A stretch of DNA of 64,000 nucleotides from Verrucomicrobiaceae bacterium UBA2429 (GCA_002343505.1 DDQZ01000103.1:19990-83989), one strand, 5' to 3'; shown: positions 24,982 through 36,200, counted from the stretch's first letter. Numbers and translations are program-made. Notes: generated by a model from the sequence alone, not told the origin.

Positions 24982-27900
24982 TCAGTGGCGGAGTGGCGCG
25001 GCAGTCTGACGCCGGCGCTGGCGGAGCTTGAGTCCGCCCCATGCCAGCAGAGCGAGGGCGAGGAGGGTGCTTTGGGTGATCTGGAGCGGGGTCCAGGCGC
25101 GGCGCAGGCGGAGGTCGAGGATGGCGTGGTCTTTGAGTTTGGAGAAATGCCACTCGGCGCCCTCGGCGGGCGGCTCGACCAGGAGGGAGCGGCGTCCGGT
25201 GGGGCGCAGGGCGCTGATGGCGGCGCTGTCAGCGGCGGCCTCGGTGTCCGCTTCGGCGGGAAAGGCGGCGGAGTCGCGGTCTCCCTGCGCCTGCTGCGGC
25301 GGCGGGGCGGCAGGCATGGCGGGCTGCGCCGCCGCCGCTGGCGCGGGGCGGGCGCCTGGAGCCGCTGGGGGCGGGCTGAAAAAAGGATCGCTGGACGCGG
25401 CCGGGGCTTGTCTGCGCCTGGCTTCGGCATCTGCTTCGAGGAGTTTGGCGTCCGCATTGCCAGGGAGCATCATGAGGGAGCGTGATTCAGGAGTGCCTGC
25501 CACTTCCCTTCCGATTTCGCGCCGGATGGTCAAGTCGCCAGCTTTCGCAGTGCCTGAAGACATGCCCAAGGTGACGGATTGATTGATCATCGGCGGAGCG
25601 CCGAAGGGGTCAGTGCCTGAAGACATGCCCAAGGTGACGGATTGATTGATCATCGGCGGAGCGCCGAAGGGGTCGGAGACGGGGGCGGCGCGCTCAAGCT
25701 GGCGCTTGAGTTCCTCGGGGGAGGCGTTGCTGATGCTGTTGGCGCGGGCGTTGCGGCTGACGAGCTGCTGGCCGGGTTTGGCGTCGCCAATGCCGCCACC
25801 GCCGACTTTCCGCGTGCTGAAGACGGGGTTCACGGCGATGTTGTCGGAGAGCACCTGCGCGGGAGCGGTGGAGGCGAAAGTGTTGGCCCCGGAGTAATTC
25901 ACGGGCACCTCACCGTTGAATGTCCAGTTGGTGTTGAGGTCTGTCTGCTGAGACTGGAGTTTGTCACCGGCTTTTTTGCCGGCGTAATTCTGCCAGTTTT
26001 CATCCAGGATGCGGCGCTGCTGGTTGAGCTTGGAGATGGTGGCGGCGGCCTCGGCGGAGGGCGGAGGGCTTTCCTGCAAGAAGACGGCTCCGGTAAGTTC
26101 CCCGGCGGAGGGCTTTTCGCCGGCGCGGGAGAAAAACATGCCGCCCAGGCTGCGCGCGGCGTTTTCGATGCGGGAGGCGAGGGATTCCGCGGATTTGACG
26201 GCTTTGGCGGCATCGTCGTAGCCGAGTTTGCCGGAGGCGAGGTCGCGGTTCACCTGGCTGAGTTCGGAGATCATGCCTTCGAGCTTTTGGCGCTCGCGCC
26301 CGGCGAGGTCCACGGGTTCCATGTTGCCGCCGGCCTCGCGCAGGGTCCAGCCGGAGGGCAGGCGCACGGTCCAGGTGGTGCGCTCGGCGGAGAGGCCGTC
26401 GAGCCGGGGATCGGTCATGCGCAGGCGGGAGGGCGGCGCGGAGGCGGCGGGGTGCCGCCAGACGAGGCGCACCTGCAGGGCGCGCTGGCCGGGGCGGGTG
26501 TGGATGAGGGGGATGAGGCGCACGCGGCCGGCGGGGCGCGCCTCCTCGTCGGCGCGGACTTCGGCGCCGGAGACGGTGACGCTGACGAGCTCGGCATCCG
26601 GCGGGAGGATGACGGGGAGAAACTGCAGGCTTCGGTTGATGAGGGAGTACTCCGCCAACTCCCAGCGGCTGCCATCGGCGCGCAGGTGGGTGGTCAGCCC
26701 GGCCAGGGTGACGAGGGCGGCCTGGCCCTCGGTGCCCTCCAGTTCATCGTGGGCCAGGCGCAGAGCGCCCTCCCCGGTGGCCTGGTAAAAGCGCGGCCTT
26801 GCCAGCCCTTCGGGCAGCCAGGGCACTGAGGCGCGCGCCACCTCCTCCAGGGCGGTGGACTCGGCCACGCGGGTGGCGCGGGAGGAGGTGTCATCCAGCA
26901 CGAAGTAGCGGCGCAGGCTGCGCGCGCCGGGCACCTGGACGAAGGGGGCGTCGAGTGTGGCGGTGAGGGGCAGGTCGTGGTCAAAGGTCAGCTCCGCGCG
27001 CTGGAGGGCGCCGCTTTGCAGGGTGCAGTCATAAAAACGCGTGCCGCCCTCGATGCGGGTGCGCGTCTCGCGCAGCAGGGGGCCGGTGACCACGGCCTGC
27101 GGCAGGGCGGCGGGCAGGCCCACCGTGATCTGGCGCGGCGCGCCCTGCTCGACGAGCAGGGCCACCTGCTGGGAGAGGCGCACGCCGGTGTCGGAGACGA
27201 GCAGGAGCGCCACCGCCTCGGCGGAAAAGCGCGGGGCCAGCGTCTGTAGCGTGGCCTGGGCGGTCCAGTCCGCTCCCTCCAGACGCAGGCCGCGCTTCAC
27301 CTCGAAGGGCGGGGCGATCTCGAAGACGCTGCCGATGGCGCCGGGATTGGTCTCGCGCGCGGAGCCGTCGGCGGGCAGGCCGGAGAGGCGCACTTCGCGG
27401 TCGGCCTCGGCCACGATGAGGGCGCTGCCGGTCTGCTTTTCCACTCCGTCCAGGCGGGGCGGAGTGATCTGCCATTGGCTCTGGTCCGCCTCCGCAATGC
27501 GGACGAGATGAAGCACGAGGCGTCTCTCCAGCGCGGCGGCGCTGTCCGCAGGGTCGAAGTGCAGGTAAAGCGCCGCGCCCTCCTGCTGCCAGGTGTCCGC
27601 CCCGTCCACGCTCTGCGCGTCGTAACCCTCCGGCAGGTCCACCCGCGCGCGTGTCCAGCGGCCGTTGTGGCGGGTGAGGGCCAGCGCGCCGAAAAGCTCG
27701 CATTTTTGCGGGCTGATCTGGAAGACCCAGTCGGCGCGCAGCTCCACCCCGGCGGGCGCGGTGCCCGCCTCATAGGCCAGGCGCTCCGCGCCGCCGAGGC
27801 GGAATGTGCCCGCCCACAGCAGGCCGGACTCCGCGCGCTCCGCGTCGGCGCGTGTCTGGCCGGCGGCAGGCAGCGGGCGCACACTCAAGCCGGCCTCGTG

Positions 27901-30900
27901 CAGCAGCGTCACCTCCTGCCGCAAACGCCCGGCCACGGGCTGGATGAGCACGGAGGCGGTGCCGCCGCCGGTGCGGGCGCCCTTGAGGGTGAGGCGCGCG
28001 CCATCCGCCGCCTCGCGCGCCAGATGCAGGGTCCAATGCACGCGGTCCTGCTCACGGCGGGCGCGCCATTGGCTGACAGGGATGTGATCCGCCGGAGTCC
28101 CGGATTTCACCTCAAGCGAGCCGGGGATGAAGTCCGCGTCGGTGCTGAACTCCAGCACGCGCCTGGCCGCGCCAGGAAACTCGTAGTCCACCACGGACTC
28201 CACCTCCCGCGCGCTGCTGGCGCGGAAGATGTGCCGCGTGCGGGTCAGCGCCGAGGCGGGCGGGGTCTGCGCGGCCTGAAGCGCGCGGCCCCCGGCGCGC
28301 TGAATGTGCAGACGCGCGTGGTTGCCGAGCGCGGCGGTGAAAACGCGGCCCTCGTCCGGCGCGGTGTCCGCCGTGGTGGCGGCGGCATGGTTGATGCGCG
28401 GCCAGCCGTCCTCAGCGGGAGCGCGCAGGGAAAGCAGGCCGGCGGCGGCGCGCGGCAGCCAGAGGTCGGCCTCGCTCCAGCCCTCCGGCATGGGGAAGCT
28501 GAGCCGCGCGGAGACGGTGTGGCGGCCGGGTTCTTCCAGCAAAAGCGCGCCGTCCTTGAGCAGGGCGGGGCGGTCATTGACGCGCAATTCGCCGAGCAGG
28601 GCGGAGGCACCCCTGGAGAGCTTGAACTCCAGCGGCAGGGGCGCCCACACGCCCTTGGAGATCACTTCATAGAGCACTTCCAGTTCCAACGCGGCGGGCA
28701 GGACGCGCGCGCGGTAGAGCGCGGAGACGACGGCGGCCTCCGGCTTGGCGGCAGGGGCGGCATCGGGGGCGGGGCGGCGGTTTTCCTTGGCGGCCTGCCA
28801 GAGCCTTTGGAAGTCGGCATACGGCAGGTAAAACTGCCGCGCCTGCCACTCGGCGGGCGGCAGGGCGGGATCATACGGCACGAGGACGGTGTGGGCGGCG
28901 GGGTCGGGGCGGGACGCCTGTTCCTCATGCTTGCCGCCTTGCGGCTGACCCTGCTGACCCTGCTGACTTGGCTGGCCTTGCTGCGCATGGGCAGGCTGCG
29001 CAAAGGCCAGCATGAGCAGGCTGGCGAGGGCGGCGGCGGGCATGGCTGGGGCGCGGCGTGCCAGGGCGCGCCAGGGCAGCCAGACGAGCAGTGCGGCCAG
29101 CCAGCCGCAAAGCAGGGCATTGGCGGCGGGGACGAGGCTCTCCAGAAAAAGCGGCGCGGCCAGTCCGGCCAGCAGCACGAGTAACAAAGTGCGCTCCCAG
29201 GCGCGCCGCCGGCCCCAGAAGGCGAAAGCGAGCGCGCCGGCGAGCATCCACAGGCAGGCGCTCGTCATCTGCCGCTGCCAGGAGGTGTGGCGCAGGGTCA
29301 GCGTCTCCGGCGGCAGCGGGCCGTGGAAGCGCAGCACGCGGCCGGCGGTGGGCAGATCGAAGTCCAGCGGCAGCAGGCCGGCTTTGGCGGGGGATTCGGG
29401 TGCGTCGAGCTTCGCGGCGTCCACGAATGCCTCGATCAAGTCGAGGTTGGGTTGCGTGTTCTTGACAATGAGCTGGCTGGTGACGGGGTTGAAGACCACT
29501 TCAGCGCCTTCGGGGATGGGGATGCCCTGCGCCTTCAAAATGTCCGCCGCCGAAGTGCGCTGGAGCAGGCCGGCTGCGGGGGCACCCGCGCTGCTGAAAG
29601 GATCGGCCACCGCACCTCCCATGGTCGCGGTATGAGCACCGCCGAGGGAGAGGAAGTCCGGCCGTACCTTGAAGACGCGGGTGAACTGGCTGTCGGAGAT
29701 GTCGAAGACGGGCAGGACCACGATGGAGTCGGTCTCGACCTTGTATTTCGTGCCTGCGAGTTCGGTGACGTAACGCAGTGCCTCGACGAGGGGCACATCC
29801 CGTAAATCGAGGCTGATCATGCCTTGCATGGAGACATCCGGCGCCTTGTTGAGGATGGGGATGCCGACGCGGGCGGGGTCGTGCTCGCGGCTTTGTCGGC
29901 GCAGGTCTTCGAGCGCGGCTTCGAGGGTGGCTCCGCTGAGATTGATCCTGGGCAGGATGATGTTTTGCATCCGCTGTTTCATGCGCTGGATGGCGAGTTC
30001 CCGGGCATCGAAAGCGGGGTCGGGTTCGGTGCCCTGAAGCATGAGGCGGGACTCGCCTGGAGTGAGCAGATTGGAGAAAAAGATCGAGATCAATTCGAGA
30101 TTCGGCGCGGTCTGGCGCACGATGAGTTCGGCGCTGTCGGTGTCGTGGAGCACGAGAGAGTCCGCAGGGAAAGGAATGCCCTGCCGTTCGAGTTGCTCGA
30201 CCCACCATTCAGGGCTGCCTGGGGGCGGCCCCGATAGCGCGGGCGCGTCGGCTTCTGCCGCGTTTGCCCTCTGCGGGGCGAAGGGGTCTTGATTTAGCGC
30301 GTCTCCCGCATTTTTAGACACGGCGAGCAGGCGGCTGACGATGTCGGAAGGCACTTTGAAGACACGGACGATGAGGTTTTCCGCCGGGATTTCCGCTGGC
30401 CGGGTCAGCGGCGCGGGCGCGCTGACGGGTGGCGGGCCGGGGGAGAGGAAGGGCAGTTTTTCCAGCAGGCCAGGCACCCGCCAGGTGCCTTCCTGGGTCA
30501 GCGCGGTGGGGGCGGGGTCCACGGAAAAAGCGGCGGGCACATGCACGCGCCAGTCCGTCTCCAGCACGGGCGCGCCGCCCTCCACGAGCAGAGGTTCCAG
30601 GGCGAGCGCGCCGGAGCCGCCCCAGGCCGCGCCGGGCAGGTCGTAGAGCAGGACGAGGTGGACGCTGGCGCGGTTGGCGCTGTCTCCGGGCAGCGGGATG
30701 GCCCAGACACCGGGGGCGGAGAGCACGGGCTTCACCGCCGCGTGCCCGACCCGCGCGGAGAGCAGGCGCGCGCCCTGTGGCGGACGCAGGCGGGCGAACT
30801 GCTCGCCACTGTGACGCAGATGCAGGATGGCCTCATGCCGCGCCGAGCCATCCGCGCCCAGGGCGCTGGTGAGCGCCATGCGGGTGACGACGAGCACGGG

Positions 30901-33267
30901 CAGCCCCGAGGCGGCATGACGGCGCGCGCGCAGGGTCAGCTCATGCCCGCCCGCGCCATACTCAAAAGCGCCCACCAGGCGGTGGCGCGGCTGGTAATGC
31001 TCCAGCGCGGGCGCGCGCAGCACGTCCAGCGGGCGCGTGCCGCGCGTCTCGAAGCTGATCTGGGTGTCGGTGTTCGCCTCAATGATCCAGGTGCCGCGAA
31101 AACGCCGCGCGCCCTCGATCTCGATGACCGGCAGCCGATGGCTGAGCAGGGCGGGCTTTTCCAGAGCGGGAGCGTCCGGCGCGTCATCCGGGCTGGCGGC
31201 GCCGGGTTCCGCAGCGGCGGGCAGGCTGAGGCGGAAAGGCAGCACCACGCGGCCCAGCGTCTCCTGCAGCAGGGTGAAGGTCCACAGGCCCTGCGCCTCG
31301 TCCAGACTGCGCTCGGCCACGAGGGGCGAGGTCATGCGCAGCAGGGGCGCCACGGCGGCGGGCAGACGCGCCTGGAAGCTGCGCAGGGGCGCGCCGGAGA
31401 TGTCGAGCCGCAGCTCGCCCTCGATCTCCACGGTGCGCGCGCGCGGCAGGGCGTTGGCGCGGATCTCGGCGGCGAAAACCGGCTCCGCGCGCTCCAACTC
31501 CGCGCTCAATGTCCACTCCCGCAGGCCGAACCAGGCCATGCGCCCGCGCACTGGAGTCATGCGCGCGTCCCGGTCCTCCAAGCCGCGCGTCTCCCGCACG
31601 CGGGCGCGCCAGGAGTCGTCGAAATCCAGCGCCGTGTAGCCGGCCACGCGCACGGCGTCCGGCAGCGCCACATTTTCCAGGGTCAAGGTGCGCGCGGCTG
31701 CAGCCGGAGGCGGTTCTGTAGCCGGGGGCAGTGACCCCGGCGACAGGCGCAGGCGGGTGTGCAGGGTCACTTCCTGAGGCTGGCCTTTTTTCAGTCCGCC
31801 GGGAAAGCGCAGCTCCAGGGCGCGGTCCACACGCTTCCAGGAAAAGCCGTGCCAGGCGCATTCCACGCGGTCGAAGTCCTCGCCAGCAGGCAAAAGCACG
31901 CGCGTCTCCGTCAATGGGCGCGCCACATGCAGGGTGAGCTTGCGGGAAAGGCGCGCCTCATCCTTTTCCACCCGCGCCAGGGTGTCCACATCCGCCTCCA
32001 GCCGGGGGCCTGCGGGGCGCACGAGCAGGCGCGGGGTGGTGTTGGGGAGCAGGTGGTAGAGTCCAGGCAGGTCGGCAATAACGCTCGAAGGCAAATCGGA
32101 ACTCATCTCGGCAACATTCACCCACCCTTCTTCGGCAAGGAGTTCCAGGTCATCGGACAGATTGAGGCTGACGTAAATCACCGTCTGCCGGGCCGCATCC
32201 AGAAAGGGCAAGTCCACCCAATACGCTGCCGGTTCGCCATCCTGCGCCCCCCCGGTCACAGCCTTGCGCAGTTCCACATGAATGGATTGGTGCTCGTAGA
32301 AGTTGCTGATCGAGAGACGCAGGGCGCGGTCTTCCTGCTTCCAGTCAAGCGGCTCACTATGGATGACACCCACAACCTCCACTCCTTCATCCAGTTGCCA
32401 TACAACATCCGTGCGCCCGTCACGGCTTTTCCCCGCCGGAGTTTTGATGTTCAACGACCATGTGCAAATAATGTCCTTCTCTGAGACTGCGCAGACTGCG
32501 CTGGGTGTGTCCACAATGGCCAGCCTGGGTCCCATTTCCTCAATTCCAGACTCCCTCCAACTGAGCTGGCAGGCAGTCGTCCCGGAATCATTCCCGCCAA
32601 GAATTGCCATCACCCGATTGCCCCTCTGTTCAAAGGCCGAATTGCCCGACACAACAGCATCCTGCGGCAGATCCAGCTCCAGCACACCGCCGCAGCCGGT
32701 GGCCGGGATGGAAAGGTCGCGCAGGCCCAGGATGCCCTGCACCGGCAGTTCCACCTCGAAGCGCAAAATGTGCCGCGCCGGGCCGCGCGCGGTGAGCCGC
32801 AGCACAGGCCGGCGGGGTGTGTCGGAGGAGTCCTCCTGCGCCAGCCAGAGGCCTTCGGAGCCGGAGAGCACGGTCACTTGGCTCCGCCAGGGCCATTTTA
32901 AAGCGACCTCCTGCCAGTCTGCCTGGGTGAAGCGCACGGGCAGCTCGCCGGAGAGACGCACGACTGCCGCGCCGGTCTGCGCGCTGCCGCGCAGGGTCAG
33001 CGCCTCCAGCACGGGGCCGGCGGGCGGGCCGCCCTGGGGGTGGTCTTTCGGTTCCAGGGCGGGGAGCAGGCCGGCATCGCGCACGAGCGCCTTGTATTGC
33101 TCCGGGGTGAGCATCACGGCCTGCGGGTGGGCTTTCATGACCTCCTCCCAGCGCGCGGCGGGCACCCACAATTCACGGCGCTCCGGCTCGCGCGGTGGTG
33201 GCGGGGACTCCGCCGGGAGCGCGCTGGGTGCCAGGCTGAGGGCCAGCATGATCCAGGGCGTTTTCAT
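24982..33267 (-). CDS. Giant 2761-residue secreted/membrane protein: two fused copies, secretin-type N domains inside
   Basis: The signal peptide is MKTPWIMLALSLAPSALPA. Near residues 28-75 is a module start (ELWVPAARWEEVMKAHPQAV). Long beta-rich regions follow. At about 960-1290 is a set resembling secretin N domains and an STN domain (IVRVFKVPSDIVSRLL; SLDLRDVPLVEALRYVTELA; EVVFNPVTSQLIVKNTQPNL). Three membrane helices lie at about 1333-1401. At Met1409 a second, complete signal peptide (MPAAALASLLMLAFAQPAHA) begins a second copy of the same layout, with FYLPYADFQRLWQAAKENR. One membrane helix ends the protein at about 2730. There is no secretin barrel. The start overlaps the upstream stop (ATGA, 33264-33267). 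The function is unknown; a cell-envelope machine or adhesin scaffold is possible. The ORF is intact. Confidence 0.82.
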   Translation of the reverse strand: MKTPWIMLALSLAPSALPAESPPPPREPERRELWVPAARWEEVMKAHPQAVMLTPEQYKALVRDAGLLPALEPKDHPQGGPPAGPVLEALTLRGSAQTGAAVVRLSGELPVRFTQADWQEVALKWPWRSQVTVLSGSEGLWLAQEDSSDTPRRPVLRLTARGPARHILRFEVELPVQGILGLRDLSIPATGCGGVLELDLPQDAVVSGNSAFEQRGNRVMAILGGNDSGTTACQLSWRESGIEEMGPRLAIVDTPSAVCAVSEKDIICTWSLNIKTPAGKSRDGRTDVVWQLDEGVEVVGVIHSEPLDWKQEDRALRLSISNFYEHQSIHVELRKAVTGGAQDGEPAAYWVDLPFLDAARQTVIYVSLNLSDDLELLAEEGWVNVAEMSSDLPSSVIADLPGLYHLLPNTTPRLLVRPAGPRLEADVDTLARVEKDEARLSRKLTLHVARPLTETRVLLPAGEDFDRVECAWHGFSWKRVDRALELRFPGGLKKGQPQEVTLHTRLRLSPGSLPPATEPPPAAAARTLTLENVALPDAVRVAGYTALDFDDSWRARVRETRGLEDRDARMTPVRGRMAWFGLREWTLSAELERAEPVFAAEIRANALPRARTVEIEGELRLDISGAPLRSFQARLPAAVAPLLRMTSPLVAERSLDEAQGLWTFTLLQETLGRVVLPFRLSLPAAAEPGAASPDDAPDAPALEKPALLSHRLPVIEIEGARRFRGTWIIEANTDTQISFETRGTRPLDVLRAPALEHYQPRHRLVGAFEYGAGGHELTLRARRHAASGLPVLVVTRMALTSALGADGSARHEAILHLRHSGEQFARLRPPQGARLLSARVGHAAVKPVLSAPGVWAIPLPGDSANRASVHLVLLYDLPGAAWGGSGALALEPLLVEGGAPVLETDWRVHVPAAFSVDPAPTALTQEGTWRVPGLLEKLPFLSPGPPPVSAPAPLTRPAEIPAENLIVRVFKVPSDIVSRLLAVSKNAGDALNQDPFAPQRANAAEADAPALSGPPPGSPEWWVEQLERQGIPFPADSLVLHDTDSAELIVRQTAPNLELISIFFSNLLTPGESRLMLQGTEPDPAFDARELAIQRMKQRMQNIILPRINLSGATLEAALEDLRRQSREHDPARVGIPILNKAPDVSMQGMISLDLRDVPLVEALRYVTELAGTKYKVETDSIVVLPVFDISDSQFTRVFKVRPDFLSLGGAHTATMGGAVADPFSSAGAPAAGLLQRTSAADILKAQGIPIPEGAEVVFNPVTSQLIVKNTQPNLDLIEAFVDAAKLDAPESPAKAGLLPLDFDLPTAGRVLRFHGPLPPETLTLRHTSWQRQMTSACLWMLAGALAFAFWGRRRAWERTLLLVLLAGLAAPLFLESLVPAANALLCGWLAALLVWLPWRALARRAPAMPAAALASLLMLAFAQPAHAQQGQPSQQGQQGQPQGGKHEEQASRPDPAAHTVLVPYDPALPPAEWQARQFYLPYADFQRLWQAAKENRRPAPDAAPAAKPEAAVVSALYRARVLPAALELEVLYEVISKGVWAPLPLEFKLSRGASALLGELRVNDRPALLKDGALLLEEPGRHTVSARLSFPMPEGWSEADLWLPRAAAGLLSLRAPAEDGWPRINHAAATTADTAPDEGRVFTAALGNHARLHIQRAGGRALQAAQTPPASALTRTRHIFRASSAREVESVVDYEFPGAARRVLEFSTDADFIPGSLEVKSGTPADHIPVSQWRARREQDRVHWTLHLAREAADGARLTLKGARTGGGTASVLIQPVAGRLRQEVTLLHEAGLSVRPLPAAGQTRADAERAESGLLWAGTFRLGGAERLAYEAGTAPAGVELRADWVFQISPQKCELFGALALTRHNGRWTRARVDLPEGYDAQSVDGADTWQQEGAALYLHFDPADSAAALERRLVLHLVRIAEADQSQWQITPPRLDGVEKQTGSALIVAEADREVRLSGLPADGSARETNPGAIGSVFEIAPPFEVKRGLRLEGADWTAQATLQTLAPRFSAEAVALLLVSDTGVRLSQQVALLVEQGAPRQITVGLPAALPQAVVTGPLLRETRTRIEGGTRFYDCTLQSGALQRAELTFDHDLPLTATLDAPFVQVPGARSLRRYFVLDDTSSRATRVAESTALEEVARASVPWLPEGLARPRFYQATGEGALRLAHDELEGTEGQAALVTLAGLTTHLRADGSRWELAEYSLINRSLQFLPVILPPDAELVSVTVSGAEVRADEEARPAGRVRLIPLIHTRPGQRALQVRLVWRHPAASAPPSRLRMTDPRLDGLSAERTTWTVRLPSGWTLREAGGNMEPVDLAGRERQKLEGMISELSQVNRDLASGKLGYDDAAKAVKSAESLASRIENAARSLGGMFFSRAGEKPSAGELTGAVFLQESPPPSAEAAATISKLNQQRRILDENWQNYAGKKAGDKLQSQQTDLNTNWTFNGEVPVNYSGANTFASTAPAQVLSDNIAVNPVFSTRKVGGGGIGDAKPGQQLVSRNARANSISNASPEELKRQLERAAPVSDPFGAPPMINQSVTLGMSSGTDPFGAPPMINQSVTLGMSSGTAKAGDLTIRREIGREVAGTPESRSLMMLPGNADAKLLEADAEARRRQAPAASSDPFFSPPPAAPGARPAPAAAAQPAMPAAPPPQQAQGDRDSAAFPAEADTEAAADSAAISALRPTGRRSLLVEPPAEGAEWHFSKLKDHAILDLRLRRAWTPLQITQSTLLALALLAWGGLKLRQRRRQTAAPLRH
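25549..25674. repeat. Perfect 63-bp tandem duplication inside the giant gene
   Basis: Positions 25549-25611 and 25612-25674 are identical. On the protein level this doubles a 21-residue unit containing DPFGAPPMINQSVTLGMSSG. The length is a multiple of three, so the frame is kept. Perfect identity suggests a recent slippage or recombination event. Confidence 0.95.
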
Positions 33268-36200
33268 GGGACGGGTGGCGGCGGGTTTTCTGTGGTGGTT
33301 GGGGCGCTGGGCGGCGGTCCTGTCGGACGGGTCTGACCTGTCTGACTCGTCGGACCGGACTGAACCGCCGGACCACCCGGTGTGGCGGCACCACCACCCG
33401 CGCGCGGGTTTGGCGGAGCTTTCCGCCGCCAGGCGGCCAGGGCGCTCCAGAGAATGACAGAGACCCACAGCAGCGCCAGCAGCCCTGCCGCGAGCATGGC
33501 GGCCAGGGCCACCTGGGCATTGGCCGCGCCGAGCAGGCCGGTGAGCAGCAGCGCGCCGAAGCCCGCGCCGGCCAGGAGCAGGAGCTTTTGCGCCGCCGGA
33601 CGGCGCGCGCAGGCCATACCGCCGAGCAGCACGCCGAGGAAGGCCAGCGCTTCCAGGGCAAAGCCGAGTTTTTTCAACCGGAAGGACACGCTCACCTGAG
33701 CGGGCGGTCCCAGGCGGCGCAACGTCTCCAGCCGGCCCTGGCGCGGCACTTGGAAGCCGTAGAGCGCGCGGGTGTCGGCGGCCACCTCCGGCGGCTGGCT
33801 CCACACGGCCTGCGCGACGCTCTCCGGCAGCGGGCCGAAGGCGGGGATGAGCGGATCAAGCAGGCGGCGCGCGCGCGTCCAGGAGCGCTCGGCGGACTCG
33901 CGGGTGAGCGGGCCTTTGACTCCGGTGTAGCTCCAGCCCTCGGGCAGGTAAAGGCGGTGCCGCGTCTCCAGCACGCCGGCCTCCGGCAGCTCGGGCGCGT
34001 GGATGAGCAGGGAGCCGAGCCAGCCGAGCTTTTCGCCCGGACGCTCGCTGGGCGACTCGAAGACGAAGCGCACGGGAAAGGCCGCCCGGCCCGCGCCGGA
34101 GGGCAGGCGCACGAGCAGATCGTCCGATCCCTCCCGGCGCATGGGCTGCTGCGGCTCGCGGTCCACAAAGACCTCGCTCACCAGGCGCGCGCCGGCAGGC
34201 AGGCGCACGACGAGGAATTGCAGGTCGTTGTTTTTCACCCAATAAACCGCCTCCGTGGTCTGCGCGCGGTCCGTGGCGGCGGCGGTGACGAGGTCCGCGT
34301 GGGTGACGATGGCCTGGGGCACGGCGAAGTAGCTGTTGCGCGCCAGCTCCACGGCCAGGCTCACCGGCGGAGCGCGGTATTTGTAGGCCAGGAAAGCGCC
34401 CGCGAGGTTCAAAGGCGGGCGCAGCTCGCGCGCGTCCATCTCCTCCAGCGTGCCGGCCTCGGCGCTGCGGATCTCCAGGCTCTCGGCCTTGGCCACAGCC
34501 ACCTGGCCGGTCTCCTGAAAAGCGCCGGGCACATGCACGGGCATGAGCTCCACGCGCGCGCTGCCGCCGGACTCGATCATGGCGGCCTGCTCGTGGCTGC
34601 CGGTGATCTCAAAAACGCCCTGCTTTTCTCCGCGCAGCACAATCTCCCAGAAGACGAATTTTTCCGCATCCGGCAGCGCGGGCGCGGCGGCGGGCTGGTG
34701 GTCGCGGTTGATCTCCAGGATCTGCGGGTCCACAAAGCGCACCGTCTCCGCCACGGCGCGCGGCAGGGCCAGCACGAAGCGGTCGGTGGCGGCATAGGCC
34801 ACATCGAAGGCAAGCGTCCAGGTGTGCCGCGTGGACTGCTCCAGGGCCTCCAGCAGCGTGAGCACCTCCACGCTGACCTGGGCGGCGCGGCTTTTGAAGG
34901 CCAGCACGGCGGGCGCGGCGGCATCCCGGTAGCGGAAGGCCAGATCGGCGCGCTCGGTAAAAATGGCGGGCGCGGAGCGCGTCAGCGTGTCGCCATCCTC
35001 CTGCTGGAAGCCGCCGGCGTCCTTCGTGTTCGCCTCCAGGCCGGGGTGCAGCTTCACGCCCAGGAGCGCCTCATGGCGGATGACCTCCGCCGGCGCCAGC
35101 ACGGGCAGGGTGAAGTCGTCCAAAGCCGCGCGCCGCGCCGTGGCGGCCAGTTCGAGCTGGGTGGAGCCGGTCTTTTGCCCCTTCAGCCGCACCACCAGCA
35201 CGGGCGCGCCGTCCACCGTCTCCGTGCGCCACTCGGCCACATCCTCCCCCTTCAAAGACTGCGCGCTCCAGCCGGCGGGCAGCCCCAGGCGCAGCTCAAA
35301 AATGCCCACCCGGCGGATGTCATACTGCACCTGCGCGGACAGGCGCGCCTGATCCCGTGTGATCTCCACCCGCGCGTGGCTGGCGGCCTCCACCTGCGGG
35401 CGCGCCTCCGTGACCTCGAAGGTCAGCTCATACGGCTGCCGCAGCAGGCGGAAGGCACCCACCTCCACCGGCACCGCGCTGCCCGCTGCGGCGGGGGTTG
35501 AGACGGCGGAGACGTAGGCGGAGGAGGTGATCGGCGCGGACTGGGCGCGGGCCGCTCCGTTCATCTGGCGCGCTGCGGCGTCCAGTTGCGGCTCGGAGCG
35601 CACCACGGCCAGCCCGCGCGCATGCGCCGCGCCGTGCAGCAAAAGCGCGGGCGTCTTGACCGTGGCGGGCAGCGCGGCAATGGCAGACTCCAGCACAATC
35701 TGCGCCTTTTGCTCCTCGCGTAGAGGTTTTTCGCCCAGCAGCAGAAGCGTGCGCGCGCCGTCCGCGGCGGTCTCGATTTTCCACTCGCGGATGCCCGGCG
35801 CGGTGACGCCGATGACCTCCTCCCCCGCCGGCAGCCCCACTCGCAACTCCGCGACCGGCGCGCGCAGCACGCGCCAGGTGATGTCCGCGCGTGTGGTCAG
35901 CGCCCCCGCGCCGATGAGCGTGTCCAGCCGCATCTCCGCCAGGATCAGCGGCGGCATCTCCGCGACCACCTCCCGCGCGCTCCAGGAGATCACCTGCTCG
36001 GCGGACGAGCCGAAGAAACTGGAAAAAACCGTCGCCCCCGTCGTCGCATCCTCCTCCGCCGTGTGCGCAGCCGCTGGAGTGGTCTCGAAAGCCAGTCCCG
36101 TGCCCGGCACGGTCATCGTCAGCCGGGAGACACCCGCAGGCGGCAAAGCCAGAGTCACGCGCCCCCCGCTGCCTGAATGCCGCGCGGGCGCGTGCATTTT

